From: Aphrocallistes beatrix
Taxonomy: Eukaryota > Porifera > Hexactinellida > Sceptrulophora > Aphrocallistidae
Length of the DNA: 64,000 bases
Direction of reading: 5' to 3'
NCBI GenBank assembly: GCA_963281255.1
Contig: OY725500.1
Span: forward strand, 1,984,001 to 2,048,000
A program made the position numbers and the translations under genes. Under the pieces are notes generated by a model. It searched no databases and was not told the origin of the DNA. It worked only from the letters and a program-made list of their open reading frames with translations. Within the stretch, counting starts at the first letter, position 1. Each line of letters opens with the position of its first letter. Shown piece after piece: positions 34,191-45,230 of the stretch.

Positions 34191-35154
34191 TATTCGTCGA
34201 GATACCATGTAGACCATTCACCATAAACTGATACTTGTAGAAAGGATAACTTACTTCGTGATCATGGAAATTCTGAATCTTTAACTTATGCTCTTCTACT
34301 CCTGACTTAGTGAAACAGCTTGATCGAGAAGTTCGTCATCTAGAGAGAGATGTTTGGTGGCGGATTGGGGAGCTGAATAGTATGGAGGACATCTTGGTAG
34401 TATAGTCTATACAGTTCCATCTTTCAGCTTAGGATGGCTACGTGGTATTTCTCAATAACTTCCGTCTCCATTTGGCACTCTGTGTGTGGTTTCGATTTCA
34501 TCCATTCTAAAGTGTTTGGAGCATAGGAACACAACTTTTAGATCGTCTCTATCCTCTCTGTGTAGGGCTGGTAGCTAGGCATGTCTCAATTCATCTGGTT
34601 TCTGTGGCATCGTGAATACAGGCATTCTGTCAGTTGGGTGATAGTTACATGTACAACCTGGTGCAGAACATGTATTGGGCATGATTGTAGCGGTTTTAGG
34701 ATAGCTAATAAGACAGATAATGTACTAGAAAGCGTCAGAAAGGAATCGGACAAAGAAAAGACAATAAAATAACAAATTATTAATGCAATTAAAAGATTTG
34801 TCAAGAATGCGTATATACATTATGGGGAATATTTAATTATTATGGGTTATGTATATATACATTTACTAATGAATTTAAAACTATGGATTATTAATAATTT
34901 CATTTTTAAACACATCCCTGATAAGGAATTATCAAGCTTTATGGTTATTTAGTGTAACCTATACTTGTATATATCAAACACAAATTGTTGATGATATTTC
35001 AAACATAATTTGTTACCATCGGCTAACCCATTCCTGGTACAAATTTCACAAGTTACTGTTAGGGCTTATGTATAGTAGGCTAAGTCCCACATTAATATTA
35101 TTTGTATCGAAGTTTCCATGGTGGTGAAATACTTTTGTCCGGGTACAGTATATA

Positions 35155-35194
<40 letters not shown>

Positions 35195-35203
35195 CATTTA
35201 TAT
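34191..35203. other. Mostly anonymous, ends with a Tc1-type end and (TA)n
   Basis: No gene is supported. At about 35125-35148, AATACTTTTGTCCGGGTACA looks like a right end of the Tc1-type MITE family. No left end was found. A long (TA)n tract follows to 35190. Confidence 0.4.
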
Positions 35204-35798
35204 CAAGGTTGAAACCGCTTCAACCAAATTAACCGAATAATGGGTAGACCAAATAATTTGGTTAACCGAATAATGGTCAAACCGAATAATTTGGTCAACC
35301 GAATATTTGGTCAACCAAATAATTTGGTCAACCGAATAATTTGGTCAACCGAATATTTGGTCGACCAAATAATTTGGTTAACCGAATATTTGGTCAACCA
35401 AATAATTTGGTTAACCGAATAATTTGGTCAACCAAATAATACTTGATTATATTTTTGCATAAATGTTTATATAAATATTTATACAAAAATATATTCAAGT
35501 ATAAGTAAGCCTATTATATTAATTTGTGTTCGGACCACTTCTTGTAAGAACATTTGATTATTGTGTTGGGAAAGCATGCAAATTATTTGTTTGGCTAAAT
35601 ATTCAGTTGACCAAATTATTCGGTTGACCAAATTATTTGGTTGACCAAATTATTTGGTTGACCAAATTATTCGGTTGACCAAATTATTTGGTTCTCAACC
35701 GAATACCAAATAATGATATTTGGTTACAAACCAAATATCAATTATTTGCAAATAATATTTGGTTAAACCGAATAATCAACTATTCGGTTTCAACCCTG
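35204..35798. mobile_element. hAT-type MITE built of inverted minisatellite
   Basis: 595 bp with ends CAAGGTTGAAACCG and CGGTTTCAACCCTG, flanked by an exact 8-bp duplication ATTTATAT (35196-35203 and 35799-35806). The left arm (35228-35440) repeats ACCAAATAATTTGGT and AACCGAATA units about ten times. The right arm (35590-35700) carries the complement. The 60-codon frame there is only the repeat read through (NLVNRI units), not a gene. Confidence 0.85.
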
Positions 35799-35821
35799 AT
35801 TTATATAAATATATATATATA

Positions 35822-36032
35822 CACTAACCGTACAAATGTATTTGTACACTATATTATTATCCATAAAAATAGTACTAAAAGTATTCAAACTCTAAGAACT
35901 ATTAAGAGTCTGATTTAAGATTCGAAATCTTCACATTCGAATTAGTTATAGTTGAAGATTTCTAAAAATTGCTAAACCCAAATAGTAAATTATCAACCTG
36001 TGACACAAGAGGGAGTACATCACCATCATGTA
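35822..36032 (-). mobile_element. Tc1-type MITE, first half of a split copy
   Basis: Starts CACTAACCGTACAAATG after TA and runs to CACCATCATGTA. The second half continues at 39186 (TAGTGATAAAAAGGGACATA) to about 39352. Between them lies the composite Helitron-like insertion. Confidence 0.8.
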
Positions 36033-36074
36033 TCCTTACTATTAAAACTCGATTAATGTATGTTTATTTATTTA

Positions 36075-36849
36075 CAAGCACGCTTCGCTTGCTTGCGCAG
36101 CGGGGCTTGCGGACACTGCGGGTCCGCAGAGTCGCCCTGCGGGCGCCTGGAGTTACTCAATCTAACATATTTTGGGAATTTTTCCTTTATATAAATATCG
36201 TAAACAAAGGTCAATGAATAATTTCTCATATGGATCCGAAAATATAATATTCGAAATCTAGAGAACTGAAAATCCCATGTCAACCGTTGGAAGCTATCTC
36301 TAACCCATTTTTGTAATTTGTTTACTTTATGTATCTATTGTAAACAAAAGTAAACAAATAATTTATCATATCGATCTGAAAATATGATATTCGAAATCTA
36401 CATCCCTGAAAACCCCATGTCACCCGTTGGAAGCTAGTCTCTAGCATAATTTTCAAAATTCATCAAATGGTGTGAAAATATGTATAAAAAGGTGTGAAAA
36501 TATGCACATAATCTTTTTTATTGCCATACACTATAATACATTTAAGATATCAAACATAAGTTGCTTTGAAGTATTTTTAACAATGACGATCTATTTATTG
36601 TAGTGTCGTACTTGTACAATGATTTCTATTGTGATAGTGTAGTCATATATTTTGTATAGAAAAAGTGTGAAAAATTGTTTTCTATTTTTTTTGCAGAGGT
36701 GTGGAAATTTCGCTTAGATCTTAGAACTTAATCGTAGAAATATCATTTGACACCTACATGTAAATTTTCATACCTCTACGACTTGCCAACTCTTCAATCA
36801 ATTCGAACAAACAAACAAAAAACAAATCCTAGCATTTTAATATATAAGA
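36075..36849 (-). mobile_element. HelB Helitron-like element
   Basis: 3' end at the left (CAAGCACGCTTCGCTTGCTT), with CTTGCGGACACTG...GTCCGCAG forming the hairpin arms. Two satellite monomers lie at 36240-36440. The 5' end at the right reads, on the minus strand, TCTTATATATTAAAATGCTA. It directly abuts the 3' end of the next HelA. Confidence 0.7.
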
Positions 36850-37342
36850 CAAGCGCGCTTCGCTTGCTTGCGCTGCACGGCTGGCAGACACTTTGTGTCC
36901 GCCGGAGGCTCCCTTCGGTCGCCAGGAGGTGACATTGGTTAATTATAAGGAAGATATCATCTCTAAATATGTCCATCTTAGTTTAAAATCGAAATCACTC
37001 GAAAAATCACCAAATTTGTCAATTATAAAATTTTGATGCGTAATGATGACGTCATAACAAAGTGATGAGTCATCATTTTTTGATGATAGGTATATCATAT
37101 GTGAGGTATGTTAGTATACAGATTCTATTAAAATTTCACCCTTCAATCTCCTATAATGGCTCAGTTATGCTCGAATAACTGTATTGGTTAACTTTTTAAA
37201 ATGAGACAATGACGTCATAATTCCATAATGAGTCGATATTTTGCTCTGAACTCAGAACTCACTGGAGCCATAGCCAAAAAACTCCCACATACCAAAAATA
37301 AGCCTTCTGCGCCCGGCAGTTTCTTCAATCAATTCGTTACAG
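36850..37342 (-). mobile_element. HelA element
   Basis: Minus-strand HelA from CAAGCGCGCTTCGCTTGC to ATCAATTCGTTACAG, with both TGACGTCA sites. A (TA)n tract follows, into which the next MITE is inserted. Confidence 0.75.
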
Positions 37343-37359
37343 ATATATATATATATATA

Positions 37360-38125
37360 CTTAGGGCATTCAAAAAGTTCTCATCTCATATCTGTATCTC
37401 AAATGATAGTGAAAATAGGATATTTCCGATTTGTCCATTGTATTCCTTAGGGGATCAGCTTCCAATTTATATATTGGTTTATTTTAAAAGGACAATTATT
37501 GTGGTTCCTACATTGGATTTTTTGTGCATCGGTTTAGGGTAGTGTCGAAAAGTTGGAATCTCCCCATTGAAAATGGCTTAAAACTAAATTTGGAGAATAA
37601 AAGTTGTGAAAATCGTAGAATAAGGTCATTAAAAGGTTAAATAATTAAGAACCAATGTGAAAAAGTAAACGGGAGGTGTTCAATAGTATTGCTCGTGTTG
37701 AAAAAATATCATGCTACTTTTAGTGGATTTTTTGTCAATTTTCGCCACTCAAAAAGTGGGACAAAAATGGTAGTAAACCACTTCAAAACATAATATTCCC
37801 TCAGCCTCAAACTATAATACTTCAGAAAATTCAATCTATATGTTAGTTGATGCGTAGAATTCGATGGAGGGATCAGTTTTAATCTAAATTTGCTCAGAAC
37901 TGAAATATATCAAAGGGAACCCGAAAAATCACGTTCAAAGGGACTACCTTAAACCGATGTACAAAAATATAATGTAGGAACCACAACAATTGTCCTTGTA
38001 AAATAAACCAATATACAAATTGGAAGCTGATCCCCTAAGGAATACAATAGACAAATAGAAAATATCCTATTTTCACTATCATTTGAGATACAGATTTGGG
38101 ATGAGAACTTTTTGAATGCCCTAAG
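37360..38125. mobile_element. MITE with about 190-bp inverted ends
   Basis: 766 bp with ends CTTAGGGCATTCAAAAAGTT and its complement, flanked by TA. The inverted similarity extends about 190 bp inward on each side (to CATCGGTTTAGGGTAG). Short frames in the arms are mirror images of each other and not genes. TA target and long arms suggest a Tc1/mariner-type non-autonomous element. Confidence 0.8.
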
Positions 38126-38157
38126 TATATATAAAGATATATATATATATATATATA

Positions 38158-38682
38158 CAAGCGCGCTTAGCGCTTGCTTGCGCTGCGCGGCTGGCGGACA
38201 CATTGTGTCGGTCGCCTGGAGTCACATTGGTTAATTATAAGGGAGATAACATCTCTAAATATGTCTGTTCTACTGTACTAATCGATATCACTCGAAAAAT
38301 CACCAAATTTGTCAATTTTGAAATTTTTGATGCGTAATGATGACGTCATAACAAAGTGATGAGTCATCATCTTTTGATGAAAGTCGCATCATATGTGAGG
38401 TATGTTAGTATACAGATTCTATTAAAATTTCAGCCTTCTATCTCCTATAATGGCTGAGTTATGCCCGAATAACTGTGTTGCTTAACTTTTAAAAATGTGA
38501 CAATGACGTCATAATTCCATGATGAGTCGACATTTTGCTCTGAACTCAGAACTTACTGGAGCCATAGCCAAAAGACTCCCACATGCAAAAATCAGCTGTC
38601 TGCGCCGAGAAGTTTCTTCAATCAATTCGTTACAAATATATATATATATATATATACAATCATCGAGTTTTAATAGTAAGGA
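38158..38682 (-). mobile_element. HelA element, near complete
   Basis: Minus-strand copy with both ends. The 3' block CAAGCGCGCTTAGCGCTTGC (small internal duplication) is at the left after TA. At the right, after (TA)n, lies the 5' terminus (TCGAGTTTTAATAGTAAGGA), followed by T. Confidence 0.75.
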
Positions 38683-38693
38683 TATATATATCT

Positions 38694-39185
38694 CTGTAAC
38701 GAATTGATTGAAGAAACTGCCGGACGTAGAAAGCTAATTTTTGGCATGTGGGAGTCATTCGGCTATGGCTCCAGTAAGTTCTGAGCTCAGAGAAAAATGT
38801 CGACTCATCATGGAATTATGACGTCATTGTCACATTTTTAAAAGTTAAGCAACACAGTTATTCGGGCATAACTCAGCCATTATAGGAGATAGAAGGCTGA
38901 AATTTTAATAGAATCTGTATACTAACATGTCTCATATATGATGCAACTATTATCAAAAAATGATGACTCATCACTTTGTTATGACGTCATCATTACGCAT
39001 AAAAAATTATAATTGACAAATTTGGTGATTTTTCGAGTGATATCGATTATAACAATAGGACAGACATATTTAGAGATGCTATCTCCCTTATAATGAACCA
39101 ATGTGACCCCAGGCGCCCGAAGGAATCCTCTGGCGGATAAAAAGTGCCCACAAGCCGCGCAGCGCAAGCAAGCGAAGCGCGCTTG
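38694..39185 (+). mobile_element. HelA element, 3' end of the composite
   Basis: Plus-strand core from CTGTAACGAATTGATTGAAG to GAAGCGCGCTTG at 39185, followed by T of the host MITE. Contains TGACGTCA twice and GATGACTCATCA once. Confidence 0.8.
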
Positions 39186-39352
39186 TAGTGATAAAAAGGG
39201 ACATATGTAGCACAAAGTTGCAGTGATTGATGATTTGAAAACATTGGGAATTAATAATTGATTAGAAATTTCCTGCAATAACTAATTTGAAACCCGATTA
39301 GTTATCACTTACCGTTTCGGGGTTTTAATCTTCATGAATAAACTCAATTCAG
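39186..39352 (-). mobile_element. Tc1-type MITE, second half of the split copy
   Basis: Continues the copy that starts at 35822. It is cut short near GTATTAA by a reverse T1 fragment. Confidence 0.7.
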
Positions 39353-39593
39353 TATTAACTTAAATATTTTGTTCGAATATACATAAATCATTAGTATAAA
39401 TCCTAGTTGACTAATTCATGAATTAATGAATAATTCGAATAATTCGAATAATTCATAATTTATTAAACATGAGAAGAATTATTGAAAAATCTAAAGTTTT
39501 AGCCAAGGAAAAGTCATAAATTGTCGGGATAAATTATTCGAATAATTTTTAATTCAGGAAGTGGAAACATTGTTGTCGAGGATTGATGGATAA

Positions 39594-40546
39594 TCCTTAC
39601 TATTAAAACTCGATTAATGTGTATGTGTGTATATATATATTTATATATATATATCTCTGTAACGAATTGATTGAAGAAACTGCCTGTCATAGAAAGCTAA
39701 TTTTTGACATGTGGGAGTATTTTGGCTATGGCTCCAGTAAGTTCTGAGCTCAGACCAAAATGTCGACTCATCATAAAATTATGACGTTATTGTCACATTT
39801 TCAAAAGTTAAGCAACAGAGTTATTCGAGCATAACTCAGTCATTATAGGAGATAGAAGGCTGAAACTTTAATAGAATATGTATACTAACATACCTCACAT
39901 ATGATACAACTATTATCAAAAAATGATGACTCATCACTTTGTTATGACGTCATCATTACGCATCAAAAATTTTAAAATTGATAAATTTGGTGATTTTTGA
40001 GTGATATCGATCATCACAGTAGGACAGACATATTTAGAGATGCTATTTCCATTATAATTAACCAATGCGACCCAGGGCCGGCGACAGAATTTACGGGCCC
40101 CCTAGTAAGATTTCTGGCCGGCCCCCTCCATCACCCTAGCTCTCTTTGACAAGAATTAAATTTTTGTAACACCTGTGACCTTAGACAAAAAATAAATTAC
40201 AACCAGAAACTTATCCCAAATTTATTAATGACAGAATCCTTTGTTTTTTAAAATGTGATATTGATCATAGCAATTATTCTATTAGTGAAAACTGAAACAA
40301 AGGAATTCATGTTGTGATACAAGCTTTTTATGTACATACAAGACACAATTACAATGGACATCTTAAATCCTAAAGAAATTATTACATGCCGACCTGGGGC
40401 CCCTATTTACCACGGGCCCCCCGGTTTTACCCCAAGCTACCCCCCCCTGTCGCCGACCCTGATGCGACCCCAGGCGACCGAAGGGAGCCTCCGGCGGACA
40501 CAAAGTGTCCGCCAGCCGCGTAGCGCAAGCAAGCGAAGCGCGCTTG
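39594..40546 (+). mobile_element. HelA element, complete, with nested hAT MITE
   Basis: Starts TCCTTACTATTAAAACTCGA after GGATAA and ends GAAGCGCGCTTG before TGCTATAG, so again between A and T. Removing the MITE at 40073-40461 and its 8-bp duplication leaves about 556 bp. The 3' region has the 9-bp stem GGCGGACAC with loop AAA, 33 bases before the end. Confidence 0.8.
40073..40461. mobile_element. hAT-type MITE (CAGGGCCGGCGACAG)
   Basis: 389 bp with ends CAGGGCCGGCGACAG and CTGTCGCCGACCCTG (one mismatch), flanked by an exact 8-bp duplication ATGCGACC (40065-40072 and 40462-40469). It is inserted in HelA, where other copies read CCAATGTGACCCCAGGCG. Unlike its surroundings it is rich in GGGCCCC/CCCC. 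Confidence 0.9.
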
Positions 40547-41351
40547 TGCTATAGAAAATGTTTGGAACACTTTCTATAATCTTTATTAGTTAGTAATTGT
40601 TACTTTCCTTTTTATCACACATGATTGACTAATTCATACTTGAGTTATGAATTATTCCAATAATTCATAATTCTTTGCCATTTTTTAATGAATTAGTCAA
40701 CTTAGGTATAAATGCGAATAAATGCCTGGTAATGCTTTTGTTCATTTTTAATAACTCATTTTACATTCTTCTTAACACTTAAACTTAAAATTACTATATC
40801 TCGGGACTTTAAAGTTCAAAATGGACCGTCTTTAAAAGATTTTAAGTCAAAATTATTTTGAGATAGAGGTTTGAAAATTTCAAGAGTTGTTCCATATCAT
40901 TAGCCGATGAACGTAGGACCACTCGATTTTCGATATCTTATAAATTGATTATTTTATTCTTGAATTCCCCAAAAACAGTCATTTTCTGCCCATTTTCCGC
41001 CCTTTTTTTTCTGTCACCGATAAAATTTACATTTTTTGCCATTTTAACTTTCTTTTGGTCCTATGAAGTTGCAAATACTATAGACTATCTATGATTCGAT
41101 TTTGGAAGCATTTGTTTCCTTGTTAGGTCCTAAACAATTTTTTGAGTTGCCGGATTTCTACCATTAAGATGTGCTAGCGATAAACGAAAAAAACACTGTA
41201 GTATCTCAAAAACTAGAAATGAGAATCAAAAACGGTTTGGAATGTGCAAGTATTTCTAGACGGAGATACCTGCCCACGCTTAACATCTCTTTTTGCTCTA
41301 CTTTCATCGTATGCTGTAATCCAAATCATTGGTTTTTCGAGGGCGGTATCC

Positions 41352-41586
41352 TTCAGTCAACTGTGTATAATGGCCAATTTGTCCAGTCCCTTGGGTGGCC
41401 GTTATATACAGGTTCCACTCTAGCGATTATACAAGTTTTTGATTTAACGTTCTTATTAAACTTTGGACGGTGTTAAAACTAGCCTCCTATTTATAGCCTT
41501 CTCTGTCACAAACACAGCGACATTAAGTATGGCCATGCTTACATCTTCCCATTTAGAGAAAAGAAATTGGCATTTTAAACAAATTA
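41352..41586. other. Short anonymous stretch
   Basis: Between the T1 end and a HelA fragment. The plus-strand open frames overlapping it are short and unrecognised. Confidence 0.35.
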
Positions 41587-41755
41587 CAAGCGCGCTTCGC
41601 TTGCTTGCGCTACGCAGCTGGCAGACAGCCGAGGATAGAACTTGGTGGAGCAATAGCTAAAAGACTCCCACATGCCAAAAATCAGCTTTTGTTCAAGACA
41701 GTTTATTTAATCAATTCGTTACAGATATCATACTTACTATTAAAACTCGATTAAT
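41587..41755 (-). mobile_element. Internally deleted HelA plus a plus-strand 5' end
   Basis: CAAGCGCGCTTCGCTTGCTT at the left jumps, at about 41630, to the 5'-half core (CACATGCCAAAAATCAGC ... CAATTCGTTACAGATATC), an internal deletion of about 330 bp. It is followed by CTTACTATTAAAACTCGATT in plus orientation, leading into unrelated sequence. Confidence 0.6.
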
Positions 41756-42824
41756 GTTTGTGTATGTAGTATATGGGGAATGGGGAATTTCATGTCAAAT
41801 CAACCAGCCATTTCTCCACTATCATCCGATTTGTCTGAAATTTGCTGTGCGACCAGCAACTAATATGTCTTTACTTTTGTGAAAATTTCAGATCTTTGTT
41901 GTTTGACCAAGGATTTTCAGAATGGTAAAATCACCATCCCATATTAAACCCGAATAACTCGAAAAATCTTTCATCTTACTCTTTCATAAAGTGCTATACT
42001 TATGTTTTACATATGGAGAATTTGAGAAACATGAGGAAATTAAGTTTTGAGTTCTTTTTATCAGTGAAAACTGGAACTGAAACCAACTCTGGAAGCAAAC
42101 CGAAACTATGAAGTAATTTATTATTTTTTAGTATTTTACTGTTTACAAGAGTGCTTCGCTTGTTTGCGCACCGCGGCTGGCGGACACTTTGTGTCCGCCG
42201 GAGAAAAATTGACCTGACAACACTCAATTTCTATCATTTTGAAAATGATTTTATGTCTTTCTCTATAATATCACTCATTCTTACAACATTCTGCAATTGG
42301 TATGTACATTTGGAATTATCAGTTTCTTATATATTTAACCGCAGACAGACTAAACATAAAACAGTGCAATACTTTTGATGCTATGTAATAGGAATGCAAT
42401 AAATGTAACCAATGAGTTGTACAGTTAAATTAGGAGGACTAACATTTGCTAAACAAGCCGATATTTAGTCCGACCATAGCCCTATGCATAAAAGGCCTGC
42501 CATCTAAATCTCAAAAATGGCCCAGGGATGCGGTAGAAGATGGTTGATCTAATACATGATCTGCCTTAAATTCAATAATGACGCAGAATAGAACTTCAGA
42601 ATATATCACCAGCATATATAAATATGTTGTCAAAGTACCCATATCCGTTGTTAAAATTTAGATTAATCATCACATGATTGCGCAATAGGTTATATTTGGG
42701 GCAACTTTTGCGATTTTCAGAGGCCGTTTAAGGGCACTTTTAGTGTTTTTATTATAAATTTCGCATAGAACTGAGTGTGATTGGGTTGATATTTGGAATT
42801 TCAAAAAATTTGGAATTTCATGGA
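41756..42824. other. Anonymous stretch with HelA 3' fragment and FB start
   Basis: 42146-42204 is a HelA 3' block (CAAGAGTGCTTCGCTTG ... GGCGGACACTTTGTGTCC). From about 42474, CATAGCCCTATGCATAAAAGG ... GGGATGCGGTAGAAGATGG is the FB-family start. No gene recognised. Confidence 0.4.
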
Positions 42825-42998
42825 ATGTTGCTACATTCTAGCAGTGCTATGAAAACAGATTTTGCTCAGTTGAGGTTATATTTTGAAACCCGCAACAACT
42901 ATGCATTCAAACTTTTCTTATTTGATAGCCAATAGACTGCTTCTTACAAAGCCATAATATAATTCCACGTCTAGATTCAAAGTTTCACCAGTTATTAA
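42825..42998. repeat. FB foldback arm, cut by T1
   Basis: GGAATGTTGCTACATTC ... TTGATAGCCAATAGACTGCTT matches the FB left arm. It ends at the TTAA where T1 is inserted. Confidence 0.6.
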
Positions 42999-44926
42999 GG
43001 ATACCGCCCTCGAAAAAATATATGATTTGTATTACAGCATACGATGAAAGTAGAGCTATAAGAGATGTTAAGCGTGGGGAGGTATCTCCATCAAGAAATA
43101 CTGGCACATTCCAAACCGTTTTTGATTCTCATTTCTAGATTTTGAGATACAGTGTCTCAAAGTATGTTTTTTAAATTTCATCTTAATGGTAGAAATTTAG
43201 GCACTCAATGAATTGTTAAGGACATACCAAGGAATCAAACGCTTCCAAAATCGAATCATAGATAGTCTACCATAGTTGCTACTTCATAGGACCAGAAGAA
43301 AGTTAAAATGACAAATATTGTAAATTTTATCGGTGTCCGCAAAAAAAGGGCCAAAAAAGGGCGAAAAATGTCTGTTTTTTGGGAAATCATGAATAAAATC
43401 ACCGAGTTAGAATATATCCAAAAAATGGTGATCCTACGTTCATCGCCTAATGATATGAAACAACTCTTGAAATTTTCAAACTTCTATCTCAAACCAAATT
43501 TGAGAAATAATTCTGTAAAGACGGTCAATTTTGAAATTTTAAACTCCCGAGATATAGAGATTTTAAGTTTAAGTGTTAAGAAGAATGTAAAATGAGTTAT
43601 TAATAATGCACATAAGCATCCACAGACATTTATTCACATCCATACTGCTGATTTAGGTATATTAAAGCCAAATACTTACCAAAAATAGCAAAAGTATCCT
43701 CAAAATCCACAAATTTCCTTGAGGCCCCTAACTCCGAATATTTTGAGATAATTGTAGATAATATTTCATATTCCTGGCACTGCGAAGTATAATCTATCAG
43801 TTTAGAATGAATAAAAAGCTTCCGAAAAGTATATTAGGAAGTTAGAGCGAAAGTCTACGACTTTTAGTTTCGAAGTTAGGATTTTCGAAAAATGCTACGT
43901 CATCATATGACAAAAATCTAAAACTTAACATTCCATAGGGTGTAGTGCAATTATTATCAAAGAATCATATATGTATACTCATAAAAAGTATATTAGGAAG
44001 TGAGAACTAAGAATTTGGACTTGTATTTACAAAGATAGAGAGATATCTCTTTTTGGACCCTAAATGGGGGGTTTTGACCGAATCTGCGAGGTCCAAGGCC
44101 AGAACTTTCAAAATAATTATCAAAAGTTCTCCAATTTTTCTGTACATATTATTAACGGCAATTGTATCCACTATTTAGCATAATAGCTAAATTTGGACAC
44201 ATATTTAATGATTAGATTCGCCAATTTCTAATAGATTCAAAGTTCTCCATAGAATTTGTATATCAATTAAATCAATGATAAGTCGAGAAATATTTATTTT
44301 TTGACAAAGGAATGTTCGACGAACCTATATATTTTCGCATATATCCTTTTATTTAAGGATATAATATATTATATATCGACAATAGTTTTAAGATATGACA
44401 TCAGCCTCTTTCGGGACCTTAGAGGGATATTATTACCGAACTTTACCTATAATATGCGATATCTCAAGAACAAATGGTCGGATCCGAACAAATTTTTTTT
44501 TGAAACGATCAGAATTTTATTTCTGACCCAGTGATCGCTGAATATCTGAGATCAAACTTGCGATTTCCCGAGGATTATATAAATGAACTCCCTTATAGAG
44601 CTATTTTGTTTCGATTTTATTTGCCCATTCTTTTAAATCTTTGTGTTTTATAATCTCCAAAGGTGCTAATACATTGTTAAGGTTCATATCATTAAAAAAA
44701 TATCAAGTAAGTTAAAAATTAATTGCTAAATGAGTTAAAATCCTCTAATAATTTTTCAATTTTTATTAACGCTAAACTTTAGGTGGTTATTTCGCAAAAA
44801 ATAAAAAAAAATGCCGTCCAAATAGTGCTATCAGATGGTAGACCGATCAGTAATACAATGAAATTAGCAATAAAACATTTTGTAGTTTTTTTTTACGCCA
44901 GGCAAGATTTTTCGAGGGCGGTATCC
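42999..44926 (+). mobile_element. T1 element, full length
   Basis: 1,928 bp from GGATACCGCCCTCG to CGAGGGCGGTATCC, flanked by TTAA (42995-42998 and 44927-44930). Same subfamily as 22797-24733. A 95-codon frame inside is not shared as an open frame with other copies and is unlikely to be a gene. Confidence 0.9.
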
Positions 44927-45230
44927 TTAAATAAATTAACTCAAAAGGTATTATGTAGATGAGACAGTCTTCCGACTTTTTCAGCAGGGTATTTCGTGAA
45001 ATAATGAATACATTATGAATAATGAAGTTGGAATTTTAACAAAATTCGAATTTAAAGTTATGTAACCAATTTGGCATTTTAGGTCATAATATCTTCCAAA
45101 TGCTGTCTGGATGACTTTGATACAAAATACAAAATATAACACAAACTCTCATAAAGTGCGCTTTTTTAAGAATTTCCAGTTTGACCTCTAAACGGTGATT
45201 CAACCTTGAATTAGAGTGGATAAAGGGTTA
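44927..45230. other. Spacer between inverted T1 copies
   Basis: 304 bp with no gene seen. It would be the loop of the large inverted repeat formed by the flanking T1 copies. Confidence 0.5.

Larger units (their letters stand above)
36033..39185 (+). mobile_element. Composite Helitron-like insertion, 3.15 kb
   Basis: Begins TCCTTACTATTAAAACTC and ends GAAGCGCGCTTG. It is inserted exactly between A and T of CATCATGTA/TAGTGATAA in a Tc1-type MITE; intact copies at 30227 and 55432 read CATCATGTATAGT on the complementary strand. No bases are duplicated or lost. Inside, in order: a HelB (36075-36849) and a HelA (36850-37342) on the minus strand, a MITE (37360-38125), a minus-strand HelA (38158-38682), and a plus-strand HelA (38694-39185) whose 3' end closes the insertion. 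Confidence 0.75.
39402..40705. mobile_element. hAT-type MITE carrying a HelA copy
   Basis: Ends CCTAGTTGACTAATTCATG and AATGAATTAGTCAACTTAG, flanked by an exact 8-bp duplication GTATAAAT (39394-39401 and 40706-40713). Sister of 6392-6608. The HelA at 39594-40546 lies inside; without it the MITE is about 350 bp. Confidence 0.8.
39353..41351 (-). mobile_element. T1 fragment, reverse, with nested MITE
   Basis: 39353-39401 and 40706-41351 are the reverse complement of the T1 5' third, with the terminal CGAGGGCGGTATCC at 41351. The other end is missing. A hAT-type MITE is inserted at 39402-40705. Confidence 0.75.

Noticed and set aside
35240..35422. 60-codon open frame with repeating NLVNRI units
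   Set aside because: It is the ACCAAATAATTTGGT minisatellite of a MITE read through in one frame, not a repeat protein.
37228..37542. 104-codon frame, with a similar one at 37949-38203 on the other strand
   Set aside because: Both start in HelA or TA tracts and run into the mirror-image arms of the MITE at 37360-38125, which explains their similarity.
43308..43595. 95-codon open frame inside T1
   Set aside because: Sister T1 copies have stops and frameshifts over the same segment, so it is not a conserved gene.
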